Source: Bacteroidota bacterium (GTDB lineage: Bacteria; Bacteroidota; Bacteroidia; Chitinophagales; BACL12). Taken from it: a DNA stretch of 35,063 bases. How positions within the stretch are numbered: position 1 is the first letter of the stretch; each line of letters begins with the position of its first letter. Shown here piece by piece: positions 1 to 7,073 of the stretch. The notes under the pieces are model-generated. The model saw only the letters and a list, made by a program, of their open reading frames with translations. It had not been told where the DNA came from and ran no database searches. The position numbers were made by a program, and so were the translations under genes. The DNA is taken from the NCBI GenBank assembly GCA_016124275.1, contig WGOA01000026.1:1-35063 (forward strand). The letters are read 5' to 3'.

Positions 1-99
1 AACAAGGCTGTTTTGGTTACGCCCATCGTTGTGCTAATTGGTACATTGCAATATTACGATTTAATTCCCTGCCAAACGAAACATAGCCCTTCCCCCAAT

Positions 100-125
100 A
101 AAAAACAGGGTCTTTCTAACCCCTG
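100..125 (-). terminator. Second intrinsic terminator downstream of the T9SS protein gene
   Basis: Read on the minus strand, a 5-bp stem (CAGGG/CCCTG, 106-110 with 121-125, 10-nt loop) is followed at once by a run of six T (plus-strand A100-A105). It lies beyond a stronger hairpin at 167-200, so it would act as a back-up terminator for the gene ending at 273. Seen directly; function inferred. Confidence 0.5.
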
Positions 126-166
126 CCCAATCGGCAGAACCCTGCTCCACAGAAACTTCTGGAAAC

Positions 167-200
167 AAAGAGGGCTGCCCCTTGCGGAACAGCCCTCTTT
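167..200 (-). terminator. Strong hairpin terminator after the T9SS protein gene
   Basis: A perfect 11-bp inverted repeat (167-177 with 190-200, arms AAAGAGGGCTG and CAGCCCTCTTT) encloses a 12-nt loop, 73 nt beyond the stop codon of the gene at 273-1808. The arm ends in TTT and is followed by GTTT on the minus strand, a mediocre but plausible U-tract. The rest of 1-272 shows no convincing gene. Confidence 0.7.
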
Positions 201-272
201 CAAAAATACAAGTGGAGCGGATAACCAAATTCAAGTCAATCCTGAAAACAAGCTCCAAAGAACCATTTGGAT

Positions 273-1808
273 TTAGCGAACCGAGATGGTGTTGCTCATG
301 CGATCACCCGCTTCGGTAGTTGCGGTAATGATGTACAAGCCATCTGGGAATTCAGAAACGTTCAGTTCCTGAACCTGTCCGTTGGCCTGCTGAACCATGA
401 CCATGCGGCCCATGGCGTCGTAAACTTCAACCTGCACCAGGTTAACGTCTGCCTGAACCACCAGACGATCAACGGCTGGGTTGGGGAAGCTGGTCATGGA
501 CAAGCCTGCAACTTCAGGAGCGGCCATACGGGTACCGGCGAAGGTTAACTTCAGGATCCAGTAGTCGGCGTTGCCGCGGTTGTTGGTCAGGTCCTGATCG
601 TCAGACTCAGAGAAGCCAGCCAATACATAGCTACCTGCGGAAGGAATAACAGCATAGGCAACATCGTTGTCGGAACCGCCCAGGTTGATTTCCTCTTCAA
701 TGATACCGGTACCGGACAGTTTGGTGAACCAGAAGTCCTGTGCGCCGTAGTTGGCACCCACCTGGCCAGTTGCAGACTCAGAATAACCAGCTACTGCTGC
801 ACCACCGTCTGCCGTAGCAGCCACAGACAGGGCCACTTCGTCATTCAGGCCACCGTAGTTGCGGCTGAAAAGCTTGGTTCCGGAGGCATTCAACTTGAGC
901 ACAAAGAAGTCGCGGTTGCCAAAGTTGCCGGGCAGGTCTGCGTTGCTGGAAAGGCTGGAGCCCACCACAAACAACTCGCCGGATGCATTGGCTGCGATGT
1001 CAAATCCTTCGTCGCTGTCTGCACCGCCATAGGTTTGGGCGAAGATTGGGTTGCCGTTTGTGCGGGTTCTTACCACCCAGATGTCATTACCCCCTTTGTT
1101 TCCGGTAACGTTGCCGTTATCCGATGCGGTGGTACCGGCCATCACGATGCTGTTGCCCAATTGCGTTACCCCGCGAGCACCTTCGTCAGATCCTCCGCCG
1201 TATTGCTTCTGGTAGATGACCGTACCAGAGTTGCGCAATGCAACCAGGTAAAAGTCATAACCACCGCGGTTGGTGGTCCCTGCGATATCCGACTTGGATT
1301 CACCGGCTACAACCAATGCACCCGTTGGGGCTTCAAACAAGTCAAACATAGCGTCGTCATCGGAACCGCCAACGTTAGAAGACCACAGCACCGTACCGGC
1401 GCTCGTCAGGCGAACAACCCAACCGTCAAAACCACCTTTGGCTCCTGAAATGGTGCCGCTGGTTGAATTGCTGGTACCGGCAAACACGAGGTCTCCATTA
1501 GCGGTCTGGATGATTGCGTTGGCTCGGTCATCAGCGCTTCCGCCGAAAATTTTCTTCCACTCGATGGCACCGGCAGCATTGAGTTTCAGAATCCATGCGT
1601 CATCGCCGCTGATGGCGCCGACCACATCAACGTTGTTGGATTGTGTGTAACCAGCAACAGCGTAGCCGCCGTCAGCGGTGCGAATGACATCCTGAGCAAT
1701 GTCGTTCTGGGTTCCCCCGTAGTTTTTCTGCCAGTCAATAACTGGAGATTGTGCTTGTGCCAGTCCGAAGACGGCCATCGCAGAAAGTAAAAGAATTTGC
1801 TTTTTCAT
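273..1808 (-). CDS. T9SS type A sorting-domain protein with seven propeller-like repeats
   Basis: A 511-residue secreted protein. Residues 1-20 form a signal peptide ending in Ala-Gln-Ala-Gln. Residues from about 25 to 430 contain seven repeats of roughly 57 residues with the pattern W-x-K-x-(Y/F)-GG-(S/T)-x-(N/D)-D, then DGG-x-x-x-AG-x-(T/S)-x-S, then D-x-W-(I/V)-x-(K/R)-L, so a seven-bladed beta-propeller is likely. The last ~75 residues (SFPNPAVDRLVV..., GRMV, FPDGLYIITA, ending ISVR) are a T9SS type A sorting domain, which directs export across the outer membrane and surface attachment or release. The open frame extends upstream to 2141, but the signal peptide fixes the start at 1808. Ligand unknown. 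Two terminator hairpins follow it and two operator-like dyads precede it. Confidence 0.85.
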   Translation of the reverse strand: MKKQILLLSAMAVFGLAQAQSPVIDWQKNYGGTQNDIAQDVIRTADGGYAVAGYTQSNNVDVVGAISGDDAWILKLNAAGAIEWKKIFGGSADDRANAIIQTANGDLVFAGTSNSTSGTISGAKGGFDGWVVRLTSAGTVLWSSNVGGSDDDAMFDLFEAPTGALVVAGESKSDIAGTTNRGGYDFYLVALRNSGTVIYQKQYGGGSDEGARGVTQLGNSIVMAGTTASDNGNVTGNKGGNDIWVVRTRTNGNPIFAQTYGGADSDEGFDIAANASGELFVVGSSLSSNADLPGNFGNRDFFVLKLNASGTKLFSRNYGGLNDEVALSVAATADGGAAVAGYSESATGQVGANYGAQDFWFTKLSGTGIIEEEINLGGSDNDVAYAVIPSAGSYVLAGFSESDDQDLTNNRGNADYWILKLTFAGTRMAAPEVAGLSMTSFPNPAVDRLVVQADVNLVQVEVYDAMGRMVMVQQANGQVQELNVSEFPDGLYIITATTEAGDRMSNTISVR

Positions 1809-1855
1809 GGTAAAGGCAGTGTTGAGTGAGTAATGAAAAAATGAACTTTGATTTG

Positions 1856-1909
1856 TGATAGCGTTACTATCATGATGCAAGTATAATAGCATTGCTATCA
1901 TTCTTGCAA
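1856..1909 (-). promoter_or_regulatory. Candidate promoter straddled by two related 17-bp dyads
   Basis: Two copies of TRATAGCRTTRCTATCA lie at 1856-1872 and 1884-1900, 14 of 17 bases identical, 28 bp apart start to start. The first contains a perfect 6-bp inverted repeat (TGATAG/CTATCA). Between them on the minus strand is TATACTTG (1878-1885), one base off the Bacteroidota -7 element TAnnTTTG. A TTG (plus CAA 1907-1909) lies 21 nt upstream of it. The distal dyad would fall in the promoter spacer and the proximal one over the transcription start, the usual geometry of repression. Regulator unknown. Confidence 0.5.
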
Positions 1910-2049
1910 CATTAGCCTCAAAATTTTTTTGCGCGGATGGGTTTATTGACACGGAATATCCGGACAAGTGCATGATAAACAAGCACTTAGACAAAAGGTT
2001 CCGGTAAAAAAAATTAGTTACCACCAGCACAAGCAGCCCAAAAACCGGC

Positions 2050-3147
2050 TCACTCCCAACCCAAAGCCCTGCGCAATTTGGAATGGATGGCCGTGTTATC
2101 GTACATCCCTGAAAAAAGGGTGGCAGCAGGACCAAAAGCAAATACCGGTACCATCACGGCCGTATGCTGCTTGCTGCTGTAATTTGCCGCTATCGCACCC
2201 GTGCTGAGATCACCACCGGTAAGCGTCAGACCACCGGTTTCGTGATCAGCTGTAACGACAACAAGCGTTTCCCCGTCTTTTTCTGCCCAGCGGAGCACGG
2301 CTTGCAGGGCGCTTTCAAAGTCCAGCATTTCACCAATCAAGTATTCGGTGTCATTCGCGTGGCCCGCCCAATCAATCTGCGAGCCCTCTAACACCAGGAT
2401 AAATGGCTCTTTATTGGCCTTTAACTGATCCAGGGCAAGAACAGCGCCTCGGGACAAAAAATCTTTGGGTCGTTCGCTAAAACGGGGGGGATCCACACCG
2501 GGCAACCCAACAAATTGCCGTTGGCGCTTTCTGACATCAACTTCTTCCAGGTTGTCCTGCACCTTAAAACCGCGCTCGCTCAATACCGCGAGCAGATCCC
2601 GCGCATCCTTGCGGGCATTAAACTCTTCCTTTCCGTACCCGATGGCCACGTCCAATCCAGACAACACCAAATCTTCAGCAATAGCCTCGTAATTGCTCCG
2701 GCTTTCGTCGTGCGCATAAAACGCTGCAGGAGTAGCATGCGTGAGGGTAGAAGTTACGACCACTCCGGTTCCATATCCCCGTTCATCGCCCTCTTCAAAA
2801 ATAGTTCGAAGGGGTTGGCGGTTGCTATCAACGGCAATGGCCCCGTTGTACGTTTTCTGGCCGCAAGAGAACGCTGTTGCCCCTGCCGCTGAATCCGTTA
2901 TCAGCTCATCAGCAGAATGCGTCTTAATCAATCCGACAACAGGAAACTGCTCAAAAACACTCGTGTTGTCCCGGGCATACATGCCTGCAGTAATCTGTGC
3001 CAGCCCCATGCCATCACCCACAACGAAAATCACGTTGCGCACGGGTTGATCAGGGCGATAATCAACCGCCGACAAAAGCCCTGCGGTGTGACAGCCGGAA
3101 ACAACGAGCAACGCAAGACCAACAATGCTCAGACGAATACAGGTCAT
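2050..3147 (-). CDS. Alkaline phosphatase family lipoprotein
   Basis: A 365-residue enzyme expected to hydrolyse phosphate monoesters outside the cytoplasm. The chosen start (ATG at 3147) gives a lipoprotein signal peptide with lipobox LVVSGC (Cys19); the longer frame from 3204 adds 19 residues ahead of it. Alkaline phosphatase motifs occur in order: VGDGMG (metal ligand Asp45), TDSAAGATA with catalytic Ser86, THATPAAFYAH (~137-146), EGSQIDWAGH (Glu254, Asp258, His263), TADHETGG (Asp301, His302) and the late His328 in KQHTAVMVPV. All metal ligands and the nucleophile are present, so it should be active. It follows the VOC-domain gene by 89 bp on the same strand and may be co-transcribed. Family assignment is firm; physiological substrate unknown. 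Confidence 0.93.
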   Translation of the reverse strand: MTCIRLSIVGLALLVVSGCHTAGLLSAVDYRPDQPVRNVIFVVGDGMGLAQITAGMYARDNTSVFEQFPVVGLIKTHSADELITDSAAGATAFSCGQKTYNGAIAVDSNRQPLRTIFEEGDERGYGTGVVVTSTLTHATPAAFYAHDESRSNYEAIAEDLVLSGLDVAIGYGKEEFNARKDARDLLAVLSERGFKVQDNLEEVDVRKRQRQFVGLPGVDPPRFSERPKDFLSRGAVLALDQLKANKEPFILVLEGSQIDWAGHANDTEYLIGEMLDFESALQAVLRWAEKDGETLVVVTADHETGGLTLTGGDLSTGAIAANYSSKQHTAVMVPVFAFGPAATLFSGMYDNTAIHSKLRRALGWE

Positions 3148-3236
3148 AGGATGGTAAATGGAAACCGCCAGAAATCTAACGATTAAGGGAATACGTTCAT
3201 GCAAAGAACCTCCCTACACCCCAAAACTCCTCGCTC

Positions 3237-4463
3237 TTAAAGCTCCCCGTAAAAAATATTGATCGGCCAGCCATCCGGCGATTCAACAACCCCAAAAAGA
3301 AACTCCTTGCTATCTGGCATAGCATTTTTTACGGTTATACCCGCCTCTTGCAAGCGGGCAATGTGCGCTTTCGCATCCAGCGAAAAATAAGTCAACGTAG
3401 GTTTCTTGAAATGATTGCTTTGATGAAGACCTATGGAACTAAGACCATCTGTATAAATGCCCCATGGGTAAGGACTGTTTTGTTTACCGGTGCTCTTAAA
3501 ACCAACCTGCTGGTACCACGCAGAAGCCGCTTCGTAATCCTTAACCGGAACAGCAATTTCACCGAGCTTGCCCAATTTGCCTTTTCCCATCAACGGCAAG
3601 GCAGGCATGCCCATGTCCATTTGAATCAGGGCGATGCCCATAATGGAATCTGGGTCCTGCATCACTTTCATGGGAACAGGCTCGCCACTTTCCATAAAAA
3701 ACACAACCCCTTTTTCTGCCAGTCCGGCAATGTTCGCGGCCATGTTCTTATCAAAATAACTCAATCCAAAATATTCGAAACCATCTTCATTTAATTGAAT
3801 GTTCACAGCGCCGTCTGACATCAAAATCCAGGGCCAGGGCGCATTGTCCATGCTGATCATTTTGAAGCCAAGGGCTTTGTAAAAATTGATGTTTTCCTCC
3901 ATTCGTTTGGTTCCAATAGAGACATGGCAATAGCTTCCCAGGGGAGAAACCGAAGCGCCTTGCGCTGCGGAGCCAGCCCGGGTCAACTCCCTCAATTCAA
4001 ACGTATATGAAATTTCTTGATCAACTTCTTTGCCTTCAAGGTACACTTTTCGCGTATTGCCCTCCATCCAATAACTGATGGTATTGGGCATATCGTGCTC
4101 AGGATTCTCAAACGTGGCTTTGTTCGCCGAAGCCTCCGTAAGCGCAAAGCGTGTTATGCCCTGGCCCACAATGTCAGTGATGTAGTACCACACGCCCTCT
4201 TCCTGGCTCACCGTAAATGTTTCAAACAGCTTTTCTTCTTCACCTTGCTTGAAATACGCGCGGCCCTTGTAGCCTTCTCCGTCCTTTTCCCAAGTCTCAA
4301 ACATGTTCATTTCCGCAATAAACCAGGTTCCCAACAAAAAATCCAGGTTTGGTTTTTCGGGCGAAGGGGAACTTGCGCGCATCACGGCCGGGTTGGAAAC
4401 CAGCAGGAGCAACATCGCGCACAGGCCGAGCAAAGGGGTTCTGTACAACATCGTGCGTTTCAT
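3237..4463 (-). CDS. Secreted DUF6265-like protein fused to two VOC (glyoxalase-fold) domains
   Basis: A 408-residue protein. Residues 1-30 are a signal peptide. Residues ~38-160 (FLLGTW, FETWEK, GYKGRAYF, PEHDMPNTISYW) resemble the DUF6265 beta-barrel-like domain. Residues ~177-285 (HVSIGTKRMEENINFYKALGF) and ~295-408 (GEIAVPVKDYEAASAWYQQVGF, ending DGWPINIFYGEL) are two vicinal-oxygen-chelate modules, which together can form one active-site barrel. VOC metal ligands are normally His/Glu at fixed positions. His180 and several later Glu residues are candidates, but an intact metal site cannot be confirmed by eye. It precedes the alkaline phosphatase gene. Reaction unknown; lactoylglutathione lyase activity should not be assumed. 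Confidence 0.75.
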   Translation of the reverse strand: MKRTMLYRTPLLGLCAMLLLLVSNPAVMRASSPSPEKPNLDFLLGTWFIAEMNMFETWEKDGEGYKGRAYFKQGEEEKLFETFTVSQEEGVWYYITDIVGQGITRFALTEASANKATFENPEHDMPNTISYWMEGNTRKVYLEGKEVDQEISYTFELRELTRAGSAAQGASVSPLGSYCHVSIGTKRMEENINFYKALGFKMISMDNAPWPWILMSDGAVNIQLNEDGFEYFGLSYFDKNMAANIAGLAEKGVVFFMESGEPVPMKVMQDPDSIMGIALIQMDMGMPALPLMGKGKLGKLGEIAVPVKDYEAASAWYQQVGFKSTGKQNSPYPWGIYTDGLSSIGLHQSNHFKKPTLTYFSLDAKAHIARLQEAGITVKNAMPDSKEFLFGVVESPDGWPINIFYGEL

Positions 4464-4602
4464 GGCAACTGTTTATCGAAGGTTAGAAAGGTCCAAAAGG
4501 GGCCTTCAAAATCGGTAAAAAATGCCGTATTCCCTTGTTTCTTCCTGAAGACATCGCTATTTCTTTGCGGACTCCAGGCCCAAAGCGCATCCTTGCGCAA
4601 AA

Positions 4603-4635
4603 AAGGAGGCGACCCGCTGAGCGGATCGCCTCCTT
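4603..4635 (-). terminator. Intrinsic terminator of the marR-yceI unit
   Basis: A 10-bp perfect stem (4603-4612 with 4626-4635, arms AAGGAGGCGA and TCGCCTCCTT) is extended by an inner 4-bp stem CCGC/GCGG around a TGA loop. On the minus strand it runs into six T (plus A4599-A4604). This is a textbook rho-independent terminator for yceI, which ends at 4711. Confidence 0.85.
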
Positions 4636-4641
4636 ACTTTT

Positions 4642-4688
4642 CCCAACCAGGAGGGACAGACGTCCCGATTCTTGCGAAACTGGTTGGG
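4642..4688 (-). repeat. Nested inverted repeat in the yceI 3' untranslated region
   Basis: A 9-bp outer stem (CCCAACCAG 4642-4650 with CTGGTTGGG 4680-4688) encloses an inner 5-bp hairpin (GGGAC 4653-4657 with GTCCC 4662-4666). It sits between the yceI stop and the terminator at 4603-4635, so the yceI mRNA would carry two successive hairpins. No T-run follows this one, so it is more likely an RNA-stabilising structure than a second terminator. Confidence 0.5.
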
Positions 4689-4710
4689 GAGCCTTAACCC
4701 TTGGGGGTGA

Positions 4711-5307
4711 TCAGGCCTTGACCAGGTTAAGTTTCACCGAAATGGTGAACTCGTCATAGATAGTCTTGTCGCCCAGGTTGTCGAAAAAGCTTCCTGAACC
4801 GTAACGAATGTCGAAATCAGTGCGGTCCAATTCAATGTCTGCCGTTGCTACGCCAGCGGCTTCATCCATTTTGGCCGTGAAGCGGATTTCTTTTGTTTTT
4901 CCTTTAATCGTGGCATTTGCAGTGACCTTGTATTCGCCAGGAACGCCGCGGCTTGCTACGGAGGTGATGCGCAACAGCGCGGTGGGGTACTTCTCGGTGC
5001 CAAAGAAGTCTTCAGATTTCAAGTGGCCTTCCAGACTGCCCTTCATATCGCCGCTCAGGTCGGTAACCAAAATGCTGGTCATGTCAATTTCAAAGTAGCC
5101 GCCTTTCAACTGGCCGTTTTCTACCTCAAGGTTGCCCGACTTAATGTTGACGGTGCCTTCATGGGAGCCAGTTACTTTTTTGGCCTTCCAGAACAGTTTA
5201 CTCTGGTTGGTGTTCACTTTGTAGCTCGTGGCGGGCTGCATCGGAGCAAAAGACATGGTCATCAGGGCCAATGCCAACAGGGGGGTTGCTAAAATCAGGT
5301 TTCTCAT
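4711..5307 (-). CDS. YceI family periplasmic lipid-binding-like protein
   Basis: A 198-residue exported protein with an N-terminal signal peptide (MRNLILATPLLALALMTMSF). The body matches the YceI lipocalin-like beta-barrel: YKVNTNQSKLFWKAKKVTGSHEGTVNIKSG at the start, SLEGHLKSEDFFGTEKYPTA in the middle, and a late TDFDIRYGSGSFFDN segment. Known members bind polyisoprenoids or similar lipids in the periplasm; the ligand here is unknown. It lies 64 bp downstream of a marR-type gene on the same strand, a pairing that is common in Bacteroidota. A palindrome 23-32 bp before its start nearly matches the one before marR, so the neighbouring regulator probably controls it. A strong terminator follows. 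Confidence 0.9.
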   Translation of the reverse strand: MRNLILATPLLALALMTMSFAPMQPATSYKVNTNQSKLFWKAKKVTGSHEGTVNIKSGNLEVENGQLKGGYFEIDMTSILVTDLSGDMKGSLEGHLKSEDFFGTEKYPTALLRITSVASRGVPGEYKVTANATIKGKTKEIRFTAKMDEAAGVATADIELDRTDFDIRYGSGSFFDNLGDKTIYDEFTISVKLNLVKA

Positions 5308-5329
5308 TCTTTATGGAAATTTGGTTTGT

Positions 5330-5339
5330 TGTTTAAACA
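5330..5339 (-). promoter_or_regulatory. MarR-type operator candidate upstream of yceI
   Basis: The perfect 10-bp palindrome TGTTTAAACA lies 23-32 bp upstream of the yceI start. It differs by one base from TGTTTCAACA at 5912-5921 immediately upstream of marR. Shared core: TGTTTMAACAT. Seen directly; binding by the adjacent MarR protein is inferred. Confidence 0.5.
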
Positions 5340-5371
5340 TTAATTGGGTTAAAAAAAACCCGGTAAAAAGT

Positions 5372-5908
5372 TCAGGGGGTTGGGTCGGAACTGCGAAGGG
5401 AATCGAGCAATTGGCTCAATTGCTCTGCCTGCTCGTCTGTCAAAGCCTGTGAAACGGTTCCTAATCCCGGTTCTTGCTGGTCCATCTTAAGCAATTTGTC
5501 CTGACCTTCTTTGGTGATGACCACATCGACCAGGCGCTTGTCGGAAGGGCAGGTAGATTTGCGAACCAGCTTTTTCTTTTCCAGACGATCGACCAGTCGG
5601 GAGGTGTCTGACATGCGGTCAAGCATGCGGTCGCGAATAGCATTGGTGCTCATGGGCCCGCCTGCTCCGCGCAAAATTCGCAAGACGTTGTATTGCTGAA
5701 TCGTCAGCCCTAAAGGATGCATCATTTCCCGAAAGCGCTCGGAGACCCATCCATAAGTAAACAACAAGTTGACGACTGCTTTTTGCTGCGGCGAAACAAA
5801 GGGTTTGGTTTGCTTGATCTCCTCATCAATGGTGCGCACGGGTTGAACGGCTGCAGCCTTTCCGGGGCTGCTTTTTGCGCTCAATTTTATGTTTTTGTCC
5901 CCCGCCAT
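5372..5908 (-). CDS. MarR family winged-helix transcriptional regulator
   Basis: A 178-residue protein with a polar N-terminal extension of about 40 residues before the MarR fold. The winged helix-turn-helix region spans roughly residues 65-130: GLTIQQYNVLRILRGAGGPMSTNAIRDRM, then the recognition helix MSDTSRLVDRLEKKKLVRK and the wing SDKRLVDVVITKEG. The final ~35 residues form the dimerisation helix. Family members are dimeric repressors, often released by small aromatic compounds or oxidants. It is co-directional with yceI 64 bp downstream. A palindrome overlapping its own promoter suggests autorepression, and its predicted mRNA leader is very short. The effector cannot be told from sequence. 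Confidence 0.92.
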   Translation of the reverse strand: MAGDKNIKLSAKSSPGKAAAVQPVRTIDEEIKQTKPFVSPQQKAVVNLLFTYGWVSERFREMMHPLGLTIQQYNVLRILRGAGGPMSTNAIRDRMLDRMSDTSRLVDRLEKKKLVRKSTCPSDKRLVDVVITKEGQDKLLKMDQQEPGLGTVSQALTDEQAEQLSQLLDSLRSSDPTP

Positions 5909-5909
5909 C

Positions 5910-5953
5910 GATGTTTCAACATCAAAGTTACAACATTAAATCGTACCGTGCAA
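5910..5953 (-). promoter_or_regulatory. marR promoter with overlapping operator palindrome
   Basis: On the minus strand TAACTTTG (plus 5923-5930) is an exact match to the Bacteroidota -7 element TAnnTTTG, and a TTG (plus CAA 5951-5953) lies 20 nt upstream. Directly downstream is a perfect 6-2-6 inverted repeat GATGTT-GA-AACATC (5910-5923), ending one base before the ATG at 5908. A repressor bound there would cover the transcription start. The implied leader is only some 5-10 nt. Confidence 0.6.
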
Positions 5954-6002
5954 CCCAATCCAGATAAATTTACCCGGTGCCCATATCGCGCTAACCGGTG
6001 GT

Positions 6003-7055
6003 TCAGTCAGTCCAGGCCACAAGGATTTCGCGCCGGCCCCAAAAAGGCATTCTTCCGTGAGCGACAGCAAAGTTATCCACCATGAGTACATCGCCCTTTT
6101 TCCAGGTAAAAAAGACCATGTTTTGCCAAATAACCGCTTGCAAATGGCGTATGAAGCGCACAGGAATAGGACTTCCGTCACCAAAGGTAACCTGCGTGCC
6201 GCGCGCTTCATCGGGTAGAAAAAGGGAGGTCAGGCGGTGAAAATTGCGCAAAAACACGCTAAGCCCCCGCTGTCGCACCGTTCCCTGTCGCCGGGCAATG
6301 TATTCTGCTTCGCGAACAGGACCTTCCGGGTGAAAAACCTGGGCATGATTAAACCAAACCTTCTGACCGCTGACCGGGTGTTCGCGCACGGCGGGGCCCT
6401 CGTTGACCAGCTTTAAGCTGCGGTCCTTGCGCATTTCAAAAAGCTGGCCCTCGCTGCGGCATTTTTTGCACACTTCAACCGGGTCGGTTGTTCCGTAAAC
6501 TTTATCCCAGGATTTAAGCTTGGATAGGTCCCACTCCAGTTTTTTACCAGGCGGATTGTAATTCCTGATGTGGCGGATTCCCTTTTGCTCAAAGGCGTCG
6601 CGAACCTCCGAACTTAACTGCTGGTAAACGCTTCTGAAATCCACGATCGGCGTTTCTCCGTGCAGGTCCGGCGGCGTCTGGCAATAGAAAAACAGTTTCC
6701 TCGGTGTCCCCGGCAAAAAACTCATTTCAAGGTGTTGGGGAATGGGCAGGTGCGCCGGCAGCTCTGTAGAAGAATACACATAACGGGTTCGCGCGTTGCG
6801 GGGCGCTGTTCCCCGATACTGGTCATACAGCTTGGGGTCGAGCGCCAAAGCCAATTGCTCAAAGTCCTCCGGGCTGCTCAGCCCAAACCCTTCAAACAGG
6901 AGCGCGCCATGCCGCAGCAAGGGCTCGACCGTCCAATCGCTCCACGTGGAGCGGTGCAAGCCTTCCAGATCAGCGGGAAGGACGCGAAAAGGCAACGTGG
7001 TTTCGCTCAAGATTCTGAAAAGGTAGAGAATCAAACGCGAATGAGAAAGTGCCAA
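6003..7055 (-). CDS. TauD/TfdA family Fe(II)/2-oxoglutarate-dependent oxygenase (SyrP-like)
   Basis: About 350 residues. The family pattern is clear: an N-terminal HGALLFEGF segment, the iron-binding HxE in PQHLEMSF (His108, Glu110), the middle block WFNHAQVFHP, and the C-terminal VDNFAVAHGRMPFWGRRE with the distal iron ligand His333 and 2-oxoglutarate-binding Arg341/342. These enzymes hydroxylate or desaturate small molecules using O2 and 2-oxoglutarate. It resembles the SyrP/clavaminate-synthase-like branch more than taurine dioxygenase. No biosynthetic cluster is present, so the substrate is unknown. There is no ATG near the N-terminus: the frame opens with TTG at 7055, with another TTG at 7034. 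The start is uncertain by about 15 residues. It lies 18 bp after the PiT gene, so one operon is likely. Confidence 0.85.
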   Translation of the reverse strand: MALSHSRLILYLFRILSETTLPFRVLPADLEGLHRSTWSDWTVEPLLRHGALLFEGFGLSSPEDFEQLALALDPKLYDQYRGTAPRNARTRYVYSSTELPAHLPIPQHLEMSFLPGTPRKLFFYCQTPPDLHGETPIVDFRSVYQQLSSEVRDAFEQKGIRHIRNYNPPGKKLEWDLSKLKSWDKVYGTTDPVEVCKKCRSEGQLFEMRKDRSLKLVNEGPAVREHPVSGQKVWFNHAQVFHPEGPVREAEYIARRQGTVRQRGLSVFLRNFHRLTSLFLPDEARGTQVTFGDGSPIPVRFIRHLQAVIWQNMVFFTWKKGDVLMVDNFAVAHGRMPFWGRREILVAWTD

Positions 7056-7073
7056 GGCTGCTCAACGGGCACA

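Noticed and set aside
1809..2141. Upstream continuation of the first T9SS protein to 2141.
   Set aside because: The signal peptide begins at the ATG at 1808, and the extension would run through the promoter and the dyads.
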